Assembly (NCBI RefSeq): GCF_000006405.1
Contig: NW_003215582.1
Span: forward strand, 622,910 to 686,909
From: Perkinsus marinus ATCC 50983
Lineage: Eukaryota; Perkinsozoa; Perkinsida; Perkinsidae
Reading direction: 5' to 3'
Length of the DNA stretch: 64,000 nucleotides
In this document: one piece after another, positions 23,281 to 35,159 of the stretch
Layout of the letters: each line of letters begins with the position of its first letter
Position numbering within the stretch: position 1 is the stretch's first letter
The notes under the pieces: model-generated
What the model was told of the DNA's origin: nothing
Database searches by the model: none
Seen by the model: only the letters and a program-made list of their open reading frames with translations
Position numbers and translations under genes: made by a program

Positions 23281-23729
23281 ATACAATGAGACCCATAATA
23301 TAGGGGAACGATGTCTGTGGAGTCCTAAGGTATCGAATAAAGTTGTGCGGTTACTCTCTCACAGAGTCTAACGTCAAGAACCACTCGTAATTGCACATCT
23401 CTTAGGAGTAAGGCAGGGCGCGAGGGGAACCCAGTCAGGTTTGTCGATGCAGGAAGGACGAATGTTGAGCCTAGATAGTAGTGTAACATGGCATAGTATT
23501 GTTAGCATGTACATTCATGGAATTCGTAGAAGAGATGTAGGCTCCGCGTGTCGAATTCCATTGCTTTATGAACGCTGTTGTTGTCGCGTTGTGTAATCCT
23601 ACAGGTTGTTATTTTGACGCTTTCCATTGCAGATTGTTATTAGTGCACTAGCGCATTTACTTTGATTCCCCGTTCATCATACCTAACTACGCAGAAGTTG
23701 AGGGCCCTGAGGTCCTCGGAGGTCCTCTA
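23281..23729. other. Intergenic, no gene seen
   Basis: About 450 bp with no supported exon. A stop lies just before the helicase frame, so any 5' exon of the helicase would have to be here. Confidence 0.4.
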
Positions 23730-23822
23730 GTGAGGAAGGAGAGTAAAGTGAGGGATAGACCTCAGCGTCCACCAACACCACCACCACCACCTCCGTCGGC
23801 GGCATATGATCCATGGCGGTCT

Positions 23823-26690
23823 ATGTTTCGGAATCCTAGGATGGGGGATGACCTCGACAGATCTGAAAGACATGGTGTGTCCAAGGCAGTGTTTTCGGAG
23901 GAGTCCCCGAAGGATCTGGTGATAGAGCAAATATTCGATCCACTGAGAGAGCTATTGAGGCGGAGCGATGTAGTAGGCATACAGGCCTCTACTGGGTCGG
24001 GCAAGACCACTCAAGTACCCCAAATGCTGTTGGACTATGGGAGAGAGATGGGAGTTCCTCATAGGATTCTCGTCACACAGCCTCGGCGGATGGCGACTCT
24101 ATCAGTGGCGATGAAGGTCCGTAATGAGAGAGGTCGGTCGAGGGGAGATGAGCAGTCTGTTGGGTATCTCGTTCATAACATATCTTCCTTGCCTGGACAT
24201 CTGACGACGGTAGACTACGGCTCGATACTGTACTGTACTGAGGGGTCTTTGTTGGCCTCTATGGGCCAGAGGGATGGGGCTGATCTTCATGGAGTGACAC
24301 ATCTTATCTTGGATGAGGTGCATGAGAGAAGTACTGAAATGGATGTACTACTCGGTGTGGTGAAGGCCCATCTGGTTGGTAGAGGTGGGCTGAAGATAAT
24401 TCTCATGTCGGCGTCGGCTTCGGTCGTTGATATGCTTGAGTACTTGAAGCCTGGCAGCGTTGATAGAGGAAACCTGCTCACTGTCAATGAGAAACGTTTT
24501 GACGTAAAAGAGTATTACTTGGAAAATACGGTGAAGCTGCTGGGATTTGAACCCCCGGTCTACACCAAGATGAACCAGGCCGCTGACGTGGGGGACCGTG
24601 TGAGCCACTGGGCTACTCTGGCGCTCGACGAGGCTGAGATCTTTCAGAAGGCTTCAGAAGCTGGACTTACCAATTACGACAACGACGAGTTGGTCCAGCA
24701 GGCGTTGAGCTCGCCGGCCTTGGAGCCCTACCGGATACCCACAGAGTTGATCGAGAGTTTGCTCATGTGGATAATCGATGATTGGACCGACAAGATGGAG
24801 GCAATGTACCACCCTGAGGAGGAGGAGAATGCGAAACTGTATTGTGCGGTGCTCATTTTCCTGCCGGGTATGGGCTCTATCGCGAAACTCATGAGGTATC
24901 TTTTAAAATCTTCGCCGTGCGCTGAGACCTTCAGACAACACTACTTGTTCATACCCTTCCATAGGGTCACTGCAGGGCAGCATGCAAGTCGGCTTTTCAA
25001 GCGGCTGGAGAGTGTTGATGGCCCTAGGATAAAGTGCGTGCTGGCGACTAATGTTGCCGAAACAAGTTTGACCATCCCAGACTTGAGATACGTTATAGAC
25101 TGCTGTCGGCAGAAGGTGAAGAAGAGCAAGAACTACTTGGAAGTGTGGTGGGCTGGCAAGTTCAACTGTCTTCAGCGTAGGGGCCGCACTGGACGTACGT
25201 GTAGTGGTACTTGCTTCCACTTGATTCCTGAGAAGATGTTCCACTTTGGTCTGCCAGAGCAGCTCGAGCCGAATATAGCACGAGAGCCTCTGGAGGGCAT
25301 TCTGCTGCAGTCACTCTGCCTCTCGAATGGTCGCCTAATCAGAGGTCTCGATGAGCTCCTCACTTTCTATAAGAACCTCCCACACGACCCTGAGACCCGT
25401 CGTGTGGTCCTGTCAGCGTCGATGCTGAGAGAAGCCGGGGCTCTCGATAAGGCGGGTAATATAACAAATAGAGGTCGTATATTGGCAAGGCTACCACTTG
25501 ATGCCACCCAAGGTTGTGGACTACTCTGTGCAAGTGTAATGTACAATACCGGGTCCTATAGTGATGCTGTTGGCTTCTGGTTGGCCGTCACGTTGATCCT
25601 TATGTCTTCTCACTATGACATTTACTTTGGCACTGACTCGGAGGTTTTGGATGGCGATGAAGTCGCCGGCGACGCCTCGGATGATAGTATGTCCTCTGGG
25701 CCGCCGAAGAGGAAGCTCCTACCGATCGAGGCGGCCACTGAGGTCCACCTCGGCGTTGATGGTCAGGAGCCTCGTCGGGAGGCTATTCTTAGTGATCACT
25801 TCCAGAAGCTTGTATTCGAGATCGAGTGGGAGCAGAAGTGGATTCGTGAGGGCCATCGCGCTGCTAAGGCGTTTGCCAAACATCGTCATCTGAGGCACAG
25901 TGCCTTGTCGAGCTTGTGGACCGAGCGGGACTTCCTTTTCCAGTGGCTAGAGAAGAATGGTTTGACTCCAAAGAAGCACTTTGAGTGGGTGAACGGTACC
26001 AAGGAGGTCATTATACGGGAAGGATGGAACCCTATGGAACTTGTGCTGCAACAAGTGCCTGGGCTTGAGATGGTATTGGCAGCAGTAGTGGGATCTGACA
26101 TATGTCAGTCAGATGAAGCAGGAGGGATGAGGACCATGGACCCACCATATGAGGTCGGTCAAATGGGGTATAGTATCAAGCTCAGACCTGCGGACACTTC
26201 TGTGATACACCTCTACCCACAGTTGAGCCCCGACCACCAAGGTTACCAGTACCTGCAGATCTTCGTTTACTCGGGTAGATCTGACAGTATGTGGTATGGC
26301 AAAGACGACAGCCGAGGTCGTATAGGCTGCCTTACTCCGATGCTTCCAGCTACGTTGGTAGTGGCATCGACGGCTAAGATGCGTTACTGTCCGGGTGCTG
26401 GCCTCTATATTAGTGATAAGGCATTGATGAGCGATTGCGAGGCGTTGGAGATCCTATGGGATGTTAGGCTCATCCTCCGAGAGGCTATGGATATGGTAGC
26501 TGAGCAGTGGTTGGATAGTCTGGGGTACCGTCCAAGAAGGAGAAGGAGGAGAGCAGCAGCAGCAGGGGCTGCTGATACTGAGCAAATTGACAGGGCTCGA
26601 AGGATGGCTCTGGCTATTGGTAATGAAAAATCTTATGCATACAACAGCAGTCTTGCTATACATAACTGGTATCAGGATGTACAGGTTTAG
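23823..26690 (+). CDS. DExH-box RNA helicase (DEVH), intronless
   Basis: A single open frame carries all SF2 DEAH/RHA motifs in order: STGSGKTTQVPQ (I), TQPRRMATLSVA (Ia), ILDEVHERS (II, DEVH rather than DEAH), LMSASAS (III, SAS for SAT), LIFLPGM (IV), ATNVAETSLTIPD (V) and QRRGRTGRT (VI, with T where most have A). Winged-helix, ratchet and OB-fold-like regions follow, then a basic tail (RPRRRRRR) near the end. The text is closest to the DHX29/36/57/9 branch, not the spliceosomal PRP2/16/22/43 set, but I cannot pick an ortholog. The first ATG in frame is at 23823; the frame opens at a GTG at 23730 with a Pro-rich segment. Lack of introns over 2.9 kb is exceptional here. Confidence 0.88.
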   Translation: MFRNPRMGDDLDRSERHGVSKAVFSEESPKDLVIEQIFDPLRELLRRSDVVGIQASTGSGKTTQVPQMLLDYGREMGVPHRILVTQPRRMATLSVAMKVRNERGRSRGDEQSVGYLVHNISSLPGHLTTVDYGSILYCTEGSLLASMGQRDGADLHGVTHLILDEVHERSTEMDVLLGVVKAHLVGRGGLKIILMSASASVVDMLEYLKPGSVDRGNLLTVNEKRFDVKEYYLENTVKLLGFEPPVYTKMNQAADVGDRVSHWATLALDEAEIFQKASEAGLTNYDNDELVQQALSSPALEPYRIPTELIESLLMWIIDDWTDKMEAMYHPEEEENAKLYCAVLIFLPGMGSIAKLMRYLLKSSPCAETFRQHYLFIPFHRVTAGQHASRLFKRLESVDGPRIKCVLATNVAETSLTIPDLRYVIDCCRQKVKKSKNYLEVWWAGKFNCLQRRGRTGRTCSGTCFHLIPEKMFHFGLPEQLEPNIAREPLEGILLQSLCLSNGRLIRGLDELLTFYKNLPHDPETRRVVLSASMLREAGALDKAGNITNRGRILARLPLDATQGCGLLCASVMYNTGSYSDAVGFWLAVTLILMSSHYDIYFGTDSEVLDGDEVAGDASDDSMSSGPPKRKLLPIEAATEVHLGVDGQEPRREAILSDHFQKLVFEIEWEQKWIREGHRAAKAFAKHRHLRHSALSSLWTERDFLFQWLEKNGLTPKKHFEWVNGTKEVIIREGWNPMELVLQQVPGLEMVLAAVVGSDICQSDEAGGMRTMDPPYEVGQMGYSIKLRPADTSVIHLYPQLSPDHQGYQYLQIFVYSGRSDSMWYGKDDSRGRIGCLTPMLPATLVVASTAKMRYCPGAGLYISDKALMSDCEALEILWDVRLILREAMDMVAEQWLDSLGYRPRRRRRRAAAAGAADTEQIDRARRMALAIGNEKSYAYNSSLAIHNWYQDVQV

Positions 26691-27072
26691 AATCCCTATA
26701 CAACTGTACCATATGAGTAACACTTGTGGCTCAGTAGTTGCAATATAATCCGACGAATGTCGCGAGAAAGATGATGATTATTATTTTGTGATAGAGATTG
26801 TCCTTTTGCCTCTCTCTGTGTTGTTGTTGATTCGAGTGGGCTACAAGGTGGTAGCAGCAGCAGGGAGAGTCGTTCATTGCAGGCTAGGAGCTTGAGCCAG
26901 ACAGATGGTATTCCCTTTTCGTCACTTTTTCACCCGCAACGGGTCCTCTCGAGATCTCCATCTCCCCACTGCCCGGCTGCCTCCAATGGAGATAGAGAGC
27001 TCGGAAGAGGCCTTACTGTCTTCCGAGTAATACATGTACTTTCACTTCGACAGTAGCTGCTTATTCAGGAGG
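26691..27072. other. Intergenic, no gene seen
   Basis: About 380 bp between helicase stop and the next start. No exon or RNA gene recognised. Confidence 0.4.
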
Positions 27073-28408
27073 ATGCCTGCAGCCCGAGCCCATCTTATCA
27101 TTCCGGATGACCTCGAGGAGCAGCAGGACCTCCTCAGCGAAGACGGAGGATGCGAGTCGTAAGTAGTTGAGTGTACGAGTATTTGTCTGCCGATGTTGAT
27201 ATGTACTCATCGTAGTAGTTTATCATCAAGGCACCGCGAAGCGCATAGGGCAGTGCCACTGAGTTCTGAATAGGGAGGTCTAGCTATCGATGGGGGCATT
27301 CGGAATTATATCATCTCCCCTAGCGGCTTCGTGATTCGAGCAATAGCTTTCGTCGGCTCAACGATTATACCCACCGGGGCAGTCATGGTGATCTTCTTAG
27401 ATTCTTCAACCGTTCTATACCGCTCATATATCGTCCCCCAGTTTGGTCGTTCGGAGTAGTTTTGCCAGTTTTTTACTTTGGGTATGCTTCAGCAGCAAGC
27501 GTCCATATGGGTACGAACCCTAAGGGGTAAGATCTACAGTGGGGGCAGGCTTTCGAGGAGTGAGGACCGCTGCTTTCAGAATATCTCCTCACGCCTTCGA
27601 TGCACTGCTGTCTCTACTACTAGGCATAAGCCTTTACTCGGCAGGGAAGGTGAAAGAGAGGCTCACGACCATCGGCACTTGGATGCTCTTCGCCATCTTG
27701 TCCATAGTAGGGTCCCACCTAAACCCTATCATCGCCTGATACGTCTGCTATTACCTCAGCTCAGCACTATATCGTGTACGCTGTACCAAGAGATAGTCGG
27801 CACTCACATGACGCTGTCAATCAAGAGCATAGCCAATTGGGGGCTACTACAGTGGATTGCCGCGAGCATACTTTTATCAGCTGCAATATGGTGCCTCTGG
27901 TCACACGTAATAGTCGAGTGGGGTTCCACTAGCAGCCGACTGCAGTTAGCTCCGCTCCAGATACTCTTTGCCTTCCGTGGTGGCTACCTCGGACAATTCG
28001 TAATAGGTGTCACAGGAGGGTTGATAGCCATTGTACGTCTCCTCCATAATCTCGACTGCACTGATAGTTGTATGTCTCTCTTTCAGACGTTCCTTACCTT
28101 CGTCGCCGAGCCGACGTCGGACGGACTTCATCTGCATCATTGGTTCACAGCTTACCTGATGGCTATGATGTAATAAGGAATACTCTGCTTCGCTCCGCTC
28201 AATTGAATCTATGTTTTGCAGTTGTCGAGAGCCCCGTAGTCGTATGAGCTTTGCCTGGCAGTCATTGTTCGTGGGCATCTGGCTGCATGGTGCCAGCGTA
28301 TGGGGAGTCGATAGCATGTGGAATAAGCGTCCACCCTGGCCCCCCTGGTCTGCTTCTCCAGTCAACATTACAGGTGTGCCTCCGTCACGGGCCCCTTTCA
28401 TTACGTAA
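27073..28408 (+). CDS. Multi-pass membrane protein with an HLHHW motif
   Basis: Exon 1 begins at the ATG at 27073 (MPAARAHLIIPDDLEEQQDLL). Later exons are rich in membrane helices: IAFVGSTIIPTGAVMVIF, ALLSLLLGISLYSAG, IGTWMLFAILSIVGSHL, LLQWIAASILLSAAIWCLW and GVTGGLIAIVRLL. The last two exons join as DGLHLHHWFTAYLMAMICRE / SFAWQSLFVGIWLHGASVWG / VDSMWN and stop at 28408. A membrane helix with HxHHW followed by a 'LxxGIxxHGxxxWGxDxMW' segment recalls uncharacterised multi-pass proteins of fungi and oomycetes, but I cannot name the family. At least five short introns. The exon 1 to 2 junction is not resolved. Confidence 0.6.
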
Positions 28409-28768
28409 GCGTCGAGAGATATCTGCTGTTTGAGCCGTGGTAGACGCAAAGTTTTTATGCTCTCATTGCACTGCTCACTGATAGAGTGCTGATTGCGTTA
28501 AGTAAAAGAACGGATCATGACAGGCCACAGCGGGTTACTGATATCGCGAGCTCTCTTTTATATTGAAGAACACAGGTGGGGAGCTGTGGCAAACTATTTT
28601 ACATGAAAAATTGGGTCTGGTATAAAATGGTCGTGCGCGAGGTTATGGTCCGTGGATACGGCCCGTACCTCACGGGTTAGATGTTTGCTGCGTTCATTCC
28701 TCTGTATAGTAGTCTTCAATTGATTACTGGAGATCATTCATTTTTTTGAGCAACGAGATAAATATTAA

Positions 28769-28840
28769 TGGACATGCCGGGAATTGAACCCGGGGCCTTC
28801 TGCATGCGAAGCAGACGTGATGCCCCTACACCACATGCCC
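28769..28840 (-). tRNA. tRNA-Ala (anticodon CGC)
   Basis: On the minus strand the sequence folds as a full cloverleaf. The acceptor stem is GGGCATG/CATGTCC (one G·T), the D-arm lies around TGTAGGGGCA, and the anticodon stem is TCTGC/GCAGA with loop TTCGCAT (anticodon CGC, reading GCG). The T-arm is CCGGG-TTCAATT-CCCGG, with discriminator A. Length is 72 nt and there is no intron. It is the only complete tRNA I found in the window and lies alone between two plus-strand protein genes. Confidence 0.93.
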
Positions 28841-29989
28841 GATATTTTCTTTTGTTGTGGGATGACAACGCCAAGCTCCATACATTGTTGTGGGGAAGAG
28901 AGAGAATTTTCGAACCTTGGAATCAAGTAGGATATGAAATGCCTGTGAATTCGAAACTCCATACGACGTGTCATGCTCATTAGCGGGGATGAAAAGTTGC
29001 CTTCCTGTCTTGCGTATGTAGGTTCGCTCGTACTTCCCTACCAGTGCCGGGCGGTTGGTTCTATATAAGTATTAGAACTCCAGTGTTGATCGCGCTACTC
29101 CAACCTGTGTTCACTTGAGCAGCAAGAGCATTAACGACGAAAGAAACGACAGCGCGCAGCCAATACCTTTTCACACGTGATCGATTATTGCTGCGTATGA
29201 TAATGGATTGCCTCCATAAATCGAGTGAGGAGGAGACTTATGATCACAGTCTTGTTGAAAAGGGTGAATCAATCAAATAGAAACTCCATCATAGGAGGGG
29301 TTTAATGCTGCTTTTGAAATGGTGATGATCAAGAACAGCCTTCAACTTCTATCCACTTCTACTATCCTGTCCTCTCGATGAATCGAACCATCCTCGTTAC
29401 AAACTGAGCTGATGCGGTATATAGCCTTCAGCGCTACAGCGTTCCCCAGCATGTCGAACTCAAACACTGACCATGCGCTGAGGAACACGACTCCAACGCA
29501 CAGTTAAGTGAACTTATCTCAAGATATTCGTTTGCATTACAACGAGGTGTTTAGGCCTACATACAAAGAGTTCTTTACTGGGTAGGGCTTCCTTATTGGC
29601 AACTGTCTCGAGTTCGGCCAAGGCGGGGGAGGTCCGCGATGCGAACTCATGCGGACCCCGCATGAGTGCGTGAGATGAAGCTGCGCCGATGCAGAGGAAA
29701 AATTCATAGCGAATTCCCAGAAAATCGATTAGATTTGCGCAGCTCGTAGGTTTCAAGTTTCAACGTGGGTATGGTTGTCGGACGTTGCGGCATTGCGAGT
29801 GAAGCATTTAGAGTATTCTGGGGCCTGTATGTTGAGCAGGAGTATCGCAGTAGCACTACGTAGTGTAGTCGTGGTGTTTTATTGCTTGATAATTTTCTTT
29901 GACTAACGTAGCGTGCAAGTAGCTGTAGCCTTAGTAGGATAGTGGTAGGTCAATATTTCGCTCGTAGTTCCCAAGGATCTCTTGCCAAA
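28841..29989. other. Intergenic region upstream of EF2
   Basis: About 1.15 kb with no supported gene. A perfect 10-bp stem with a 3-nt loop (ACTCATGCGG…CCGCATGAGT) lies near 29645-29667. The segment immediately upstream of 29990 should be the promoter and 5' leader of the highly expressed EF2 gene. Confidence 0.4.
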
Positions 29990-32506
29990 ATGCCGAACTT
30001 CACAGTAGAGGAGATGCGTGCGGCCATGGATGAGCCTCTTTACATCCGTAACATGAGTGTCATTGCTCATGTCGATCACGGCAAGTCCACTTTGACCGAT
30101 TCCCTTATCTGCCGTGCTGGCATTATCTCTTCTAAGGCCGCTGGTGATGCTCGTTTCACTGATACTCGTGCTGATGAGCAGGAGCGTGGTGTGACTATCA
30201 AGTCTACTGGTGTCTCTCTGTACTACGAGTACAAGGCCGAGGACAAGGAGAAGGAACACGGTTACCTTATTAACCTTATCGATTCCCCCGGTCACGTTGA
30301 TTTCTCATCTGAGGTTACTGCTGCCCTTCGTGTTACCGATGGTGCTCTGGTCGTCGTCGATTGCATTGAGGGTACCGCCGTCCAGACCGAGACTGTGCTT
30401 CGTCAGGCCTTGAGTGAGAGGGTCAAGCCAGTTCTGTTCATGAACAAGGTCGATAGGTGTATCTTGGAGTTGCAGATGGACCCTGAGGAGATGTATGTCA
30501 ACTTCCGTAAATGCATTGAGGATGTCAACGTCATCATCGCCACTTACAACGATGAGCTCATGGGTGATTGCCAGGTCTATCCCGAGAAAGGTACCGTCGC
30601 CTTCGGTTCCGGTCTTCACGGCTGGGCTTTCTCCATCGAGAAGTTCGCCGAGATGTATGCTTCTAAGTTTGGTGTCCCCAAGTCTAAGATGATGAAGCGT
30701 CTCTGGGGTGATACTTTCTTCAACGCCAAGAAGCACTCTTGGACTAACGTCGCCGAGCCTGCTGGTCACACTGGCAAGCCCCTCCCTCGTGCCTTCTGCC
30801 AGTTCATCGTTGAGCCTATCACTCAGATGATCCGTGCCATCATGAACGAGGATAAGGAGAAGTACGAGAAGATGCTCAAGTCTTTGAACATCGTCCTCAA
30901 GGGTGACGACAAGCTCCTCACCGGTAAGCCTTTGATGAAGAAGGTCATGCAGACTTGGTTGCCTGCTGCCGATACTTTGTTGGCTATGATCGTCGATCAC
31001 TTGCCTAGTCCTGTGTTCGCCCAGAAGTATCGTGTTGAGAACCTTTACGAGGGTCCTATGGATGACGCTGCCGCCAACGCCATCCGTGCCTGTGATCCCC
31101 ATGGTCCTCTCATGATGTACATCTCCAAGATGGTTCCCACTTCTGATAAGGGTAGGTTCTACGCTTTCGGCCGTGTCTTCTCTGGTACCATTGCTACCGG
31201 TAAGAAGGTCCGTATCCAGGGACCCCATTATGTCCCCGGCTCCAAGGATGACTTGAACGTCAAGAACATCCAACGTACCGTTCTTATGATGGGTCGTTAT
31301 GTCGAACAGGTGTCTGATATCCCTTGCGGTAACACCTGTGCCTTGGTCGGTGTTGATCAGTACTTGCTCAAGTCTGGTACCATCACTGATATCCCTGATG
31401 CCCATAACATCGCCGATATGAAGTACTCTGTGTCTCCCGTCGTCCGTGTGGCCGTCAAGCCCAAGGATGGTAAGGATCTCCCCAAGCTCGTTGAGGGTCT
31501 CAAGAAGCTTTCCAAGTCTGATCCCCTTGTTGTCTGCACCACTGAGGAGTCTGGTGAGCATATCATTGCTGGCTGCGGTGAGTTGCACGTTGAGATCTGC
31601 CTTAAGGATCTTAAGGACGAGTACGCTCAGTGCGACTTCACTGTATCCGATCCCGTCGTCTCATACAGAGAGACTGTCACTACTACCTCGAGTCAGACTG
31701 CTCTCGCCAAGTCCCCCAACAAGCATAACCGTTTGTTCGTGACTGCCGAGCCTTTGGGTGATGAGGTTAGTGCTGAGATCGAGAGCGGCAAGTTGGGTCC
31801 TCGTGTTGATCCCAAGGAGCGTGCTAAGGAGCTCGCTGAGAAGTACGACTGGGATGTTAACGCCGCCCGTAAGATCTGGTGTTTCGGTCCCGAGACTGAG
31901 GGTGCCAACGTCGTCGTCGATGTCACTCAGGGTGTCCAGTACCTTAATGAGATCAAGGAGCATGTTAACTCAGCCTTCCAGTGGGCTTCTAAGGAGGGTC
32001 CTCTCTGTGAGGAGAACATGCGTGGTATTCGCTTCAACATTCAGGATGTTACCTTGCATACTGATGCTATCCATCGTGGTGCCGGTCAGCTTATGCCTGC
32101 TACTCGTCGTGTCTGCTTCGCCGCTGAGTTGCTCTCCGGCCCTGCTCTCCAGGAGCCTGTCTTCCTGGCTGAGATCACCGCTCCTACTGAGGCCATGTCT
32201 GGTATCTACAACGTGCTCACCATGCGTCGTGGTTGCGTGTTCGAGGAGAACCAGAAGGAGGGTACTCCTCTGCTTCAGCTCAAGGCCTACTTGCCCGTTG
32301 CTGAGTCGTTCGGCTTCACTGGTGCTCTCCGTCAGGCTACCTCTGGTCAGGCCTTCCCTCAGTGCGTGTTCGATCATTGGGAGGCTCTTCCCGGTGACCC
32401 GATGCAGGAGGGTTCCAAGGCTCAGGAGCTCGTTCTCAACATCCGTAAGCGCAAGAACATCAAGGTTGAGATGCCCGATCTCTCCAACTACATGGATAAG
32501 CTCTAA
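29990..32506 (+). CDS. EEF2: Translation elongation factor 2 (EF2)
   Basis: EF2 is the GTPase that translocates tRNA and mRNA on the 80S ribosome. The 838-residue product from the ATG at 29990 ([16 protein letters not shown]) has full family length. G1 is AHVDHGKST, switch I includes [20 protein letters not shown]3 is DSPGH, and G4 is MNKVDR. The domain IV tip [15 protein letters not shown] carries the His that is converted to diphthamide. The C-terminus ends LSNYMDKL. The gene has no introns and strong codon bias (CTC, GTC, AAG, CGT preferred), unlike its neighbours, consistent with high expression. The sequence reads as alveolate and very Perkinsus-like. Long antisense frames here are by-products of that codon bias. 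Confidence 0.97.
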   Translation: MPNFTVEEMRAAMDEPLYIRNMSVIAHVDHGKSTLTDSLICRAGIISSKAAGDARFTDTRADEQERGVTIKSTGVSLYYEYKAEDKEKEHGYLINLIDSPGHVDFSSEVTAALRVTDGALVVVDCIEGTAVQTETVLRQALSERVKPVLFMNKVDRCILELQMDPEEMYVNFRKCIEDVNVIIATYNDELMGDCQVYPEKGTVAFGSGLHGWAFSIEKFAEMYASKFGVPKSKMMKRLWGDTFFNAKKHSWTNVAEPAGHTGKPLPRAFCQFIVEPITQMIRAIMNEDKEKYEKMLKSLNIVLKGDDKLLTGKPLMKKVMQTWLPAADTLLAMIVDHLPSPVFAQKYRVENLYEGPMDDAAANAIRACDPHGPLMMYISKMVPTSDKGRFYAFGRVFSGTIATGKKVRIQGPHYVPGSKDDLNVKNIQRTVLMMGRYVEQVSDIPCGNTCALVGVDQYLLKSGTITDIPDAHNIADMKYSVSPVVRVAVKPKDGKDLPKLVEGLKKLSKSDPLVVCTTEESGEHIIAGCGELHVEICLKDLKDEYAQCDFTVSDPVVSYRETVTTTSSQTALAKSPNKHNRLFVTAEPLGDEVSAEIESGKLGPRVDPKERAKELAEKYDWDVNAARKIWCFGPETEGANVVVDVTQGVQYLNEIKEHVNSAFQWASKEGPLCEENMRGIRFNIQDVTLHTDAIHRGAGQLMPATRRVCFAAELLSGPALQEPVFLAEITAPTEAMSGIYNVLTMRRGCVFEENQKEGTPLLQLKAYLPVAESFGFTGALRQATSGQAFPQCVFDHWEALPGDPMQEGSKAQELVLNIRKRKNIKVEMPDLSNYMDKL

Positions 32507-33415
32507 GCATTTAGATTCATTTCAAATCTGCTGGTGGTATTGGTGTAGTTTGAATCTGCTGCGTCCGTATCTGTTGACTCCTATCCATGGTTATAGCATT
32601 GATGATCTATCTTTACCGTTCAAGCGGATGATTATGATATACTCATCCGAGGTCTTGTGTATCAACAGCTCTGCCGTTGCAACAGTGGATAATTACATTA
32701 TAACGATTGGCCAAAACTTGGGACTTAGTTTATCTGGTGCTGCGAGAAAGACGGTATTGAGTTAAAGAAAGACTTTAGGGTGTTGGGGGACACATAGTAC
32801 TATATGAACATAGTATAGTATATAGAAAGGGACCTATAGTGATGATATACAGACATCCGACAACCTCGTAGTGGATGATGTTGATTATATCATGAGTAGC
32901 AATTGCATCTGTGTTTCAATGCGGGGATTACTTCGAGTTAATAAGAGGGGGATTCTTACATGTGTAACTTTCCTATAAAGATCGCAACCTGCCGCGTTTT
33001 CCGTTCTTTGGCACATATGCAGACACGCAACACTAAGACTTCGTGGAATACTATTGAAGGGTCGATATATTTGACAACAGGGTGGAAATATATCACATAA
33101 CTGCTAACACAAATGCTGCTATGCACAAGTCAAATGATACGGCGATTGTAACAATCGTAAGAAAGCGATTAAGCAAGAGTGACAGGATGCGATGAATTGT
33201 TGTAGTAGGGTTAGTTGTAAATTGTGATTGCTTGTAATGCTCCAACACAGAGCAGCCAAATTGGTTCAGTAGTAATAGTAATAAGATTTGTTATTCCACT
33301 GCTTGTAGCGTTGCTGACCACTGCCGCCTTTACCCTTTCCTTTCCGATTACGTCGGGATTTAGTCGAAGTCGACTCCTTCGTATCTTATAAAATCTACCA
33401 TGTGAGAATGCATGA
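32507..33415. other. Intergenic, AT-richer, no gene seen
   Basis: About 900 bp downstream of EF2. Holds the EF2 3' untranslated region and tail-to-tail spacer to the minus-strand gene that ends at 33416. No RNA gene or repeat recognised. Confidence 0.45.
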
Positions 33416-34054
33416 CTACAAGGGCTCACCCTCAACTTCGGATTTCTTCTGTTCTTCTGGTGGCCGATCCCTATCACTGGTGAGCCTCGTCACAGGCAAC
33501 CTCCGAACTGCTGTAACCTTCGATCCGCCACAAGATACATGCGTTGTTGAAACCACCTCAGCAGAGATGTGATCAACTGCATGCGAGTTGTCATCAGCCG
33601 CAGTGGACTGGACTTCTCCCGCTGATAATCCAGCTATAGGCGACCTGGCCTCGGAGGCTGACATTGGAGGGGACTGTGTGGTGCTCTCAGTGGATGAGTG
33701 TGGTCGTGCTAGTATCCGTACCTAAAGCATGAGCTTGGATATGTGCTGGTAGTAACCGCTTACTTGTCCCATTTTCGGACTGAACACAGGACTTGTTCGA
33801 GAGGCTATGATCTCCTTCGCCAATTTCGAATCGGGCAAGGTCTCCTCAATAGGGGCGTCCCATAATTCTACCAGAGTCTCCCCCGACATGTGTGGGGCTA
33901 ACCCAGGTGAATCCATGGAATCCTGCCCCCGACCTCTCAGAGAAGGAGGCAGAATGCGAACATCCTCACGAGGCACAAACTTCGAGGCTGCCTGCTTCTC
34001 AGGCTTCTCTCCCTGCAATGTTGCTGGTGGTAGTGTGGACCGTGCAGACGCCAT
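33416..34054 (-). CDS. Uncharacterised hydrophilic protein
   Basis: Two exons joined by a 43-nt intron (…FSPKMGQ / VRILARPHSSTES…). The start is the ATG at 34054 (MASARSTLPPATLQGEK). Visible blocks are KFVPREDVRILPPSLRGRG, ETLVELWDAPIEETLPDSKL and AKEIIASRTSPVF. The second half is Ser/Thr-rich and ends EQKKSEVEGEPL. No signal peptide, membrane helix or known motif. It looks largely disordered with one conserved-looking core around the first exon. Confidence 0.55.
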
Positions 34055-34299
34055 CCGGGATGCTAAGCTCTGAAGTCACGAAATTACGGTATGCGACAAC
34101 TCAGCAAGTATTACCTGCGATGGCAATGGTGTTGGGCAAAGATGGGGGAAAGTACGGCCTAGATCTGCTAGGCCTACTGTGATTTCTCCTGAATGCTTTC
34201 TCGATTGTCGAGGAGCCATTCTTAGGTAAAAATAGTAGCCGCAGGGTAAATCAGATAGTCCGGTAACTCGACATGAACTCCCTAGAAAATCAGTCTCGT

Positions 34300-35159
34300 C
34301 ATGTCTATCCCTAGGTCACAAGTTGTGACTCACAACGGATTCAAAGATGTATTACATACAAGCTTCACCGCGCCACGAGATTATCCTGCTGAAGAAGACT
34401 CAGAAGAAATACCGATGGCTGCTCTTGAAATTGAACTTCTCGAGCTGGCGCAGTATAGCGAGGCCGTGCCCCACCGTCTGCTCGATCTTCGGATGGTGTT
34501 CTGGGTATCTTGGGAATACTCTTGAACGCGAACTGGCACTCGTATAGATTCACCTCGCGAGAAGGTCTTCGTAAGCCTTAGTAACCATACCACACTGCTC
34601 TGGCATGTTTTCAACCTCTTCCGAAGCAGCAGCACCGGAGCCCATCACGCCTAGTTCCGAACCCTGGTTCTATCCCGGCACCCGGCATTTTACCTTCTGC
34701 ACGACTTGACAACTCCAAAAGCTCATTGATGTGATCTCTGACGTCCTCACAGGCGTACATGCAGTTGATAGTCTCGTGAAGATTGCGAATAATAGGTCCA
34801 ATTTCGTCGTCACATAAATACGGCTCGCACATGTGATCCACCTGCAGTCGGCGTGTCCGATGACCTCGACGGAATCTTACCTTCTCCAGCTCAGATTCCC
34901 AGAAAGGGGCATCTAGGACGAGATTGAGGCCGTCCTCCCAATTCGTGCCGAGTACCTTAGCTGAGATGAGCGACTGTGAATGACGATATCCGACCTGATA
35001 GTAGAGATTGGAAGCCCTCTGGAGAGCCTCAGCCCTGGTGAACTTGTCCACTGTGAGCATTGAAAAATATCGAGTGGTGGTCCTTATTGCCATCGGCCTG
35101 CCCAAGCCGGATGGGATTATGCGGCGTGAGAGGGTACGACTCAGGAGGCTGGAGGCCAT
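34300..35159 (-). CDS. Putative mitochondrial protein, unrecognised
   Basis: The ATG at 35159 opens MASSLLSRTLSRRIIPSG and RTTTRYFS, an Arg/Ser-rich, acid-free N-terminus typical of a mitochondrial presequence. Then come TRAEALQRASNLYYQVGYR, GLNLVLDAPFWESELEK, a 39-nt intron, VDHMCEPYLCDDEIGP, IIRNLHETINCMYACEDV and RDHINELLELSSRAEG. Later exons include MPEQCGMVTKAYEDLL and CQFAFKSIPKIPR. The 3' limit is approximate. Small lineage-specific subunits of respiratory complexes in alveolates look like this, but nothing here proves that role. Confidence 0.5.

Noticed and set aside
30305-31588. 427-residue antisense open frame inside EF2
   Set aside because: Product of the strong third-position bias of EF2; no conserved motif and no splice or promoter evidence.
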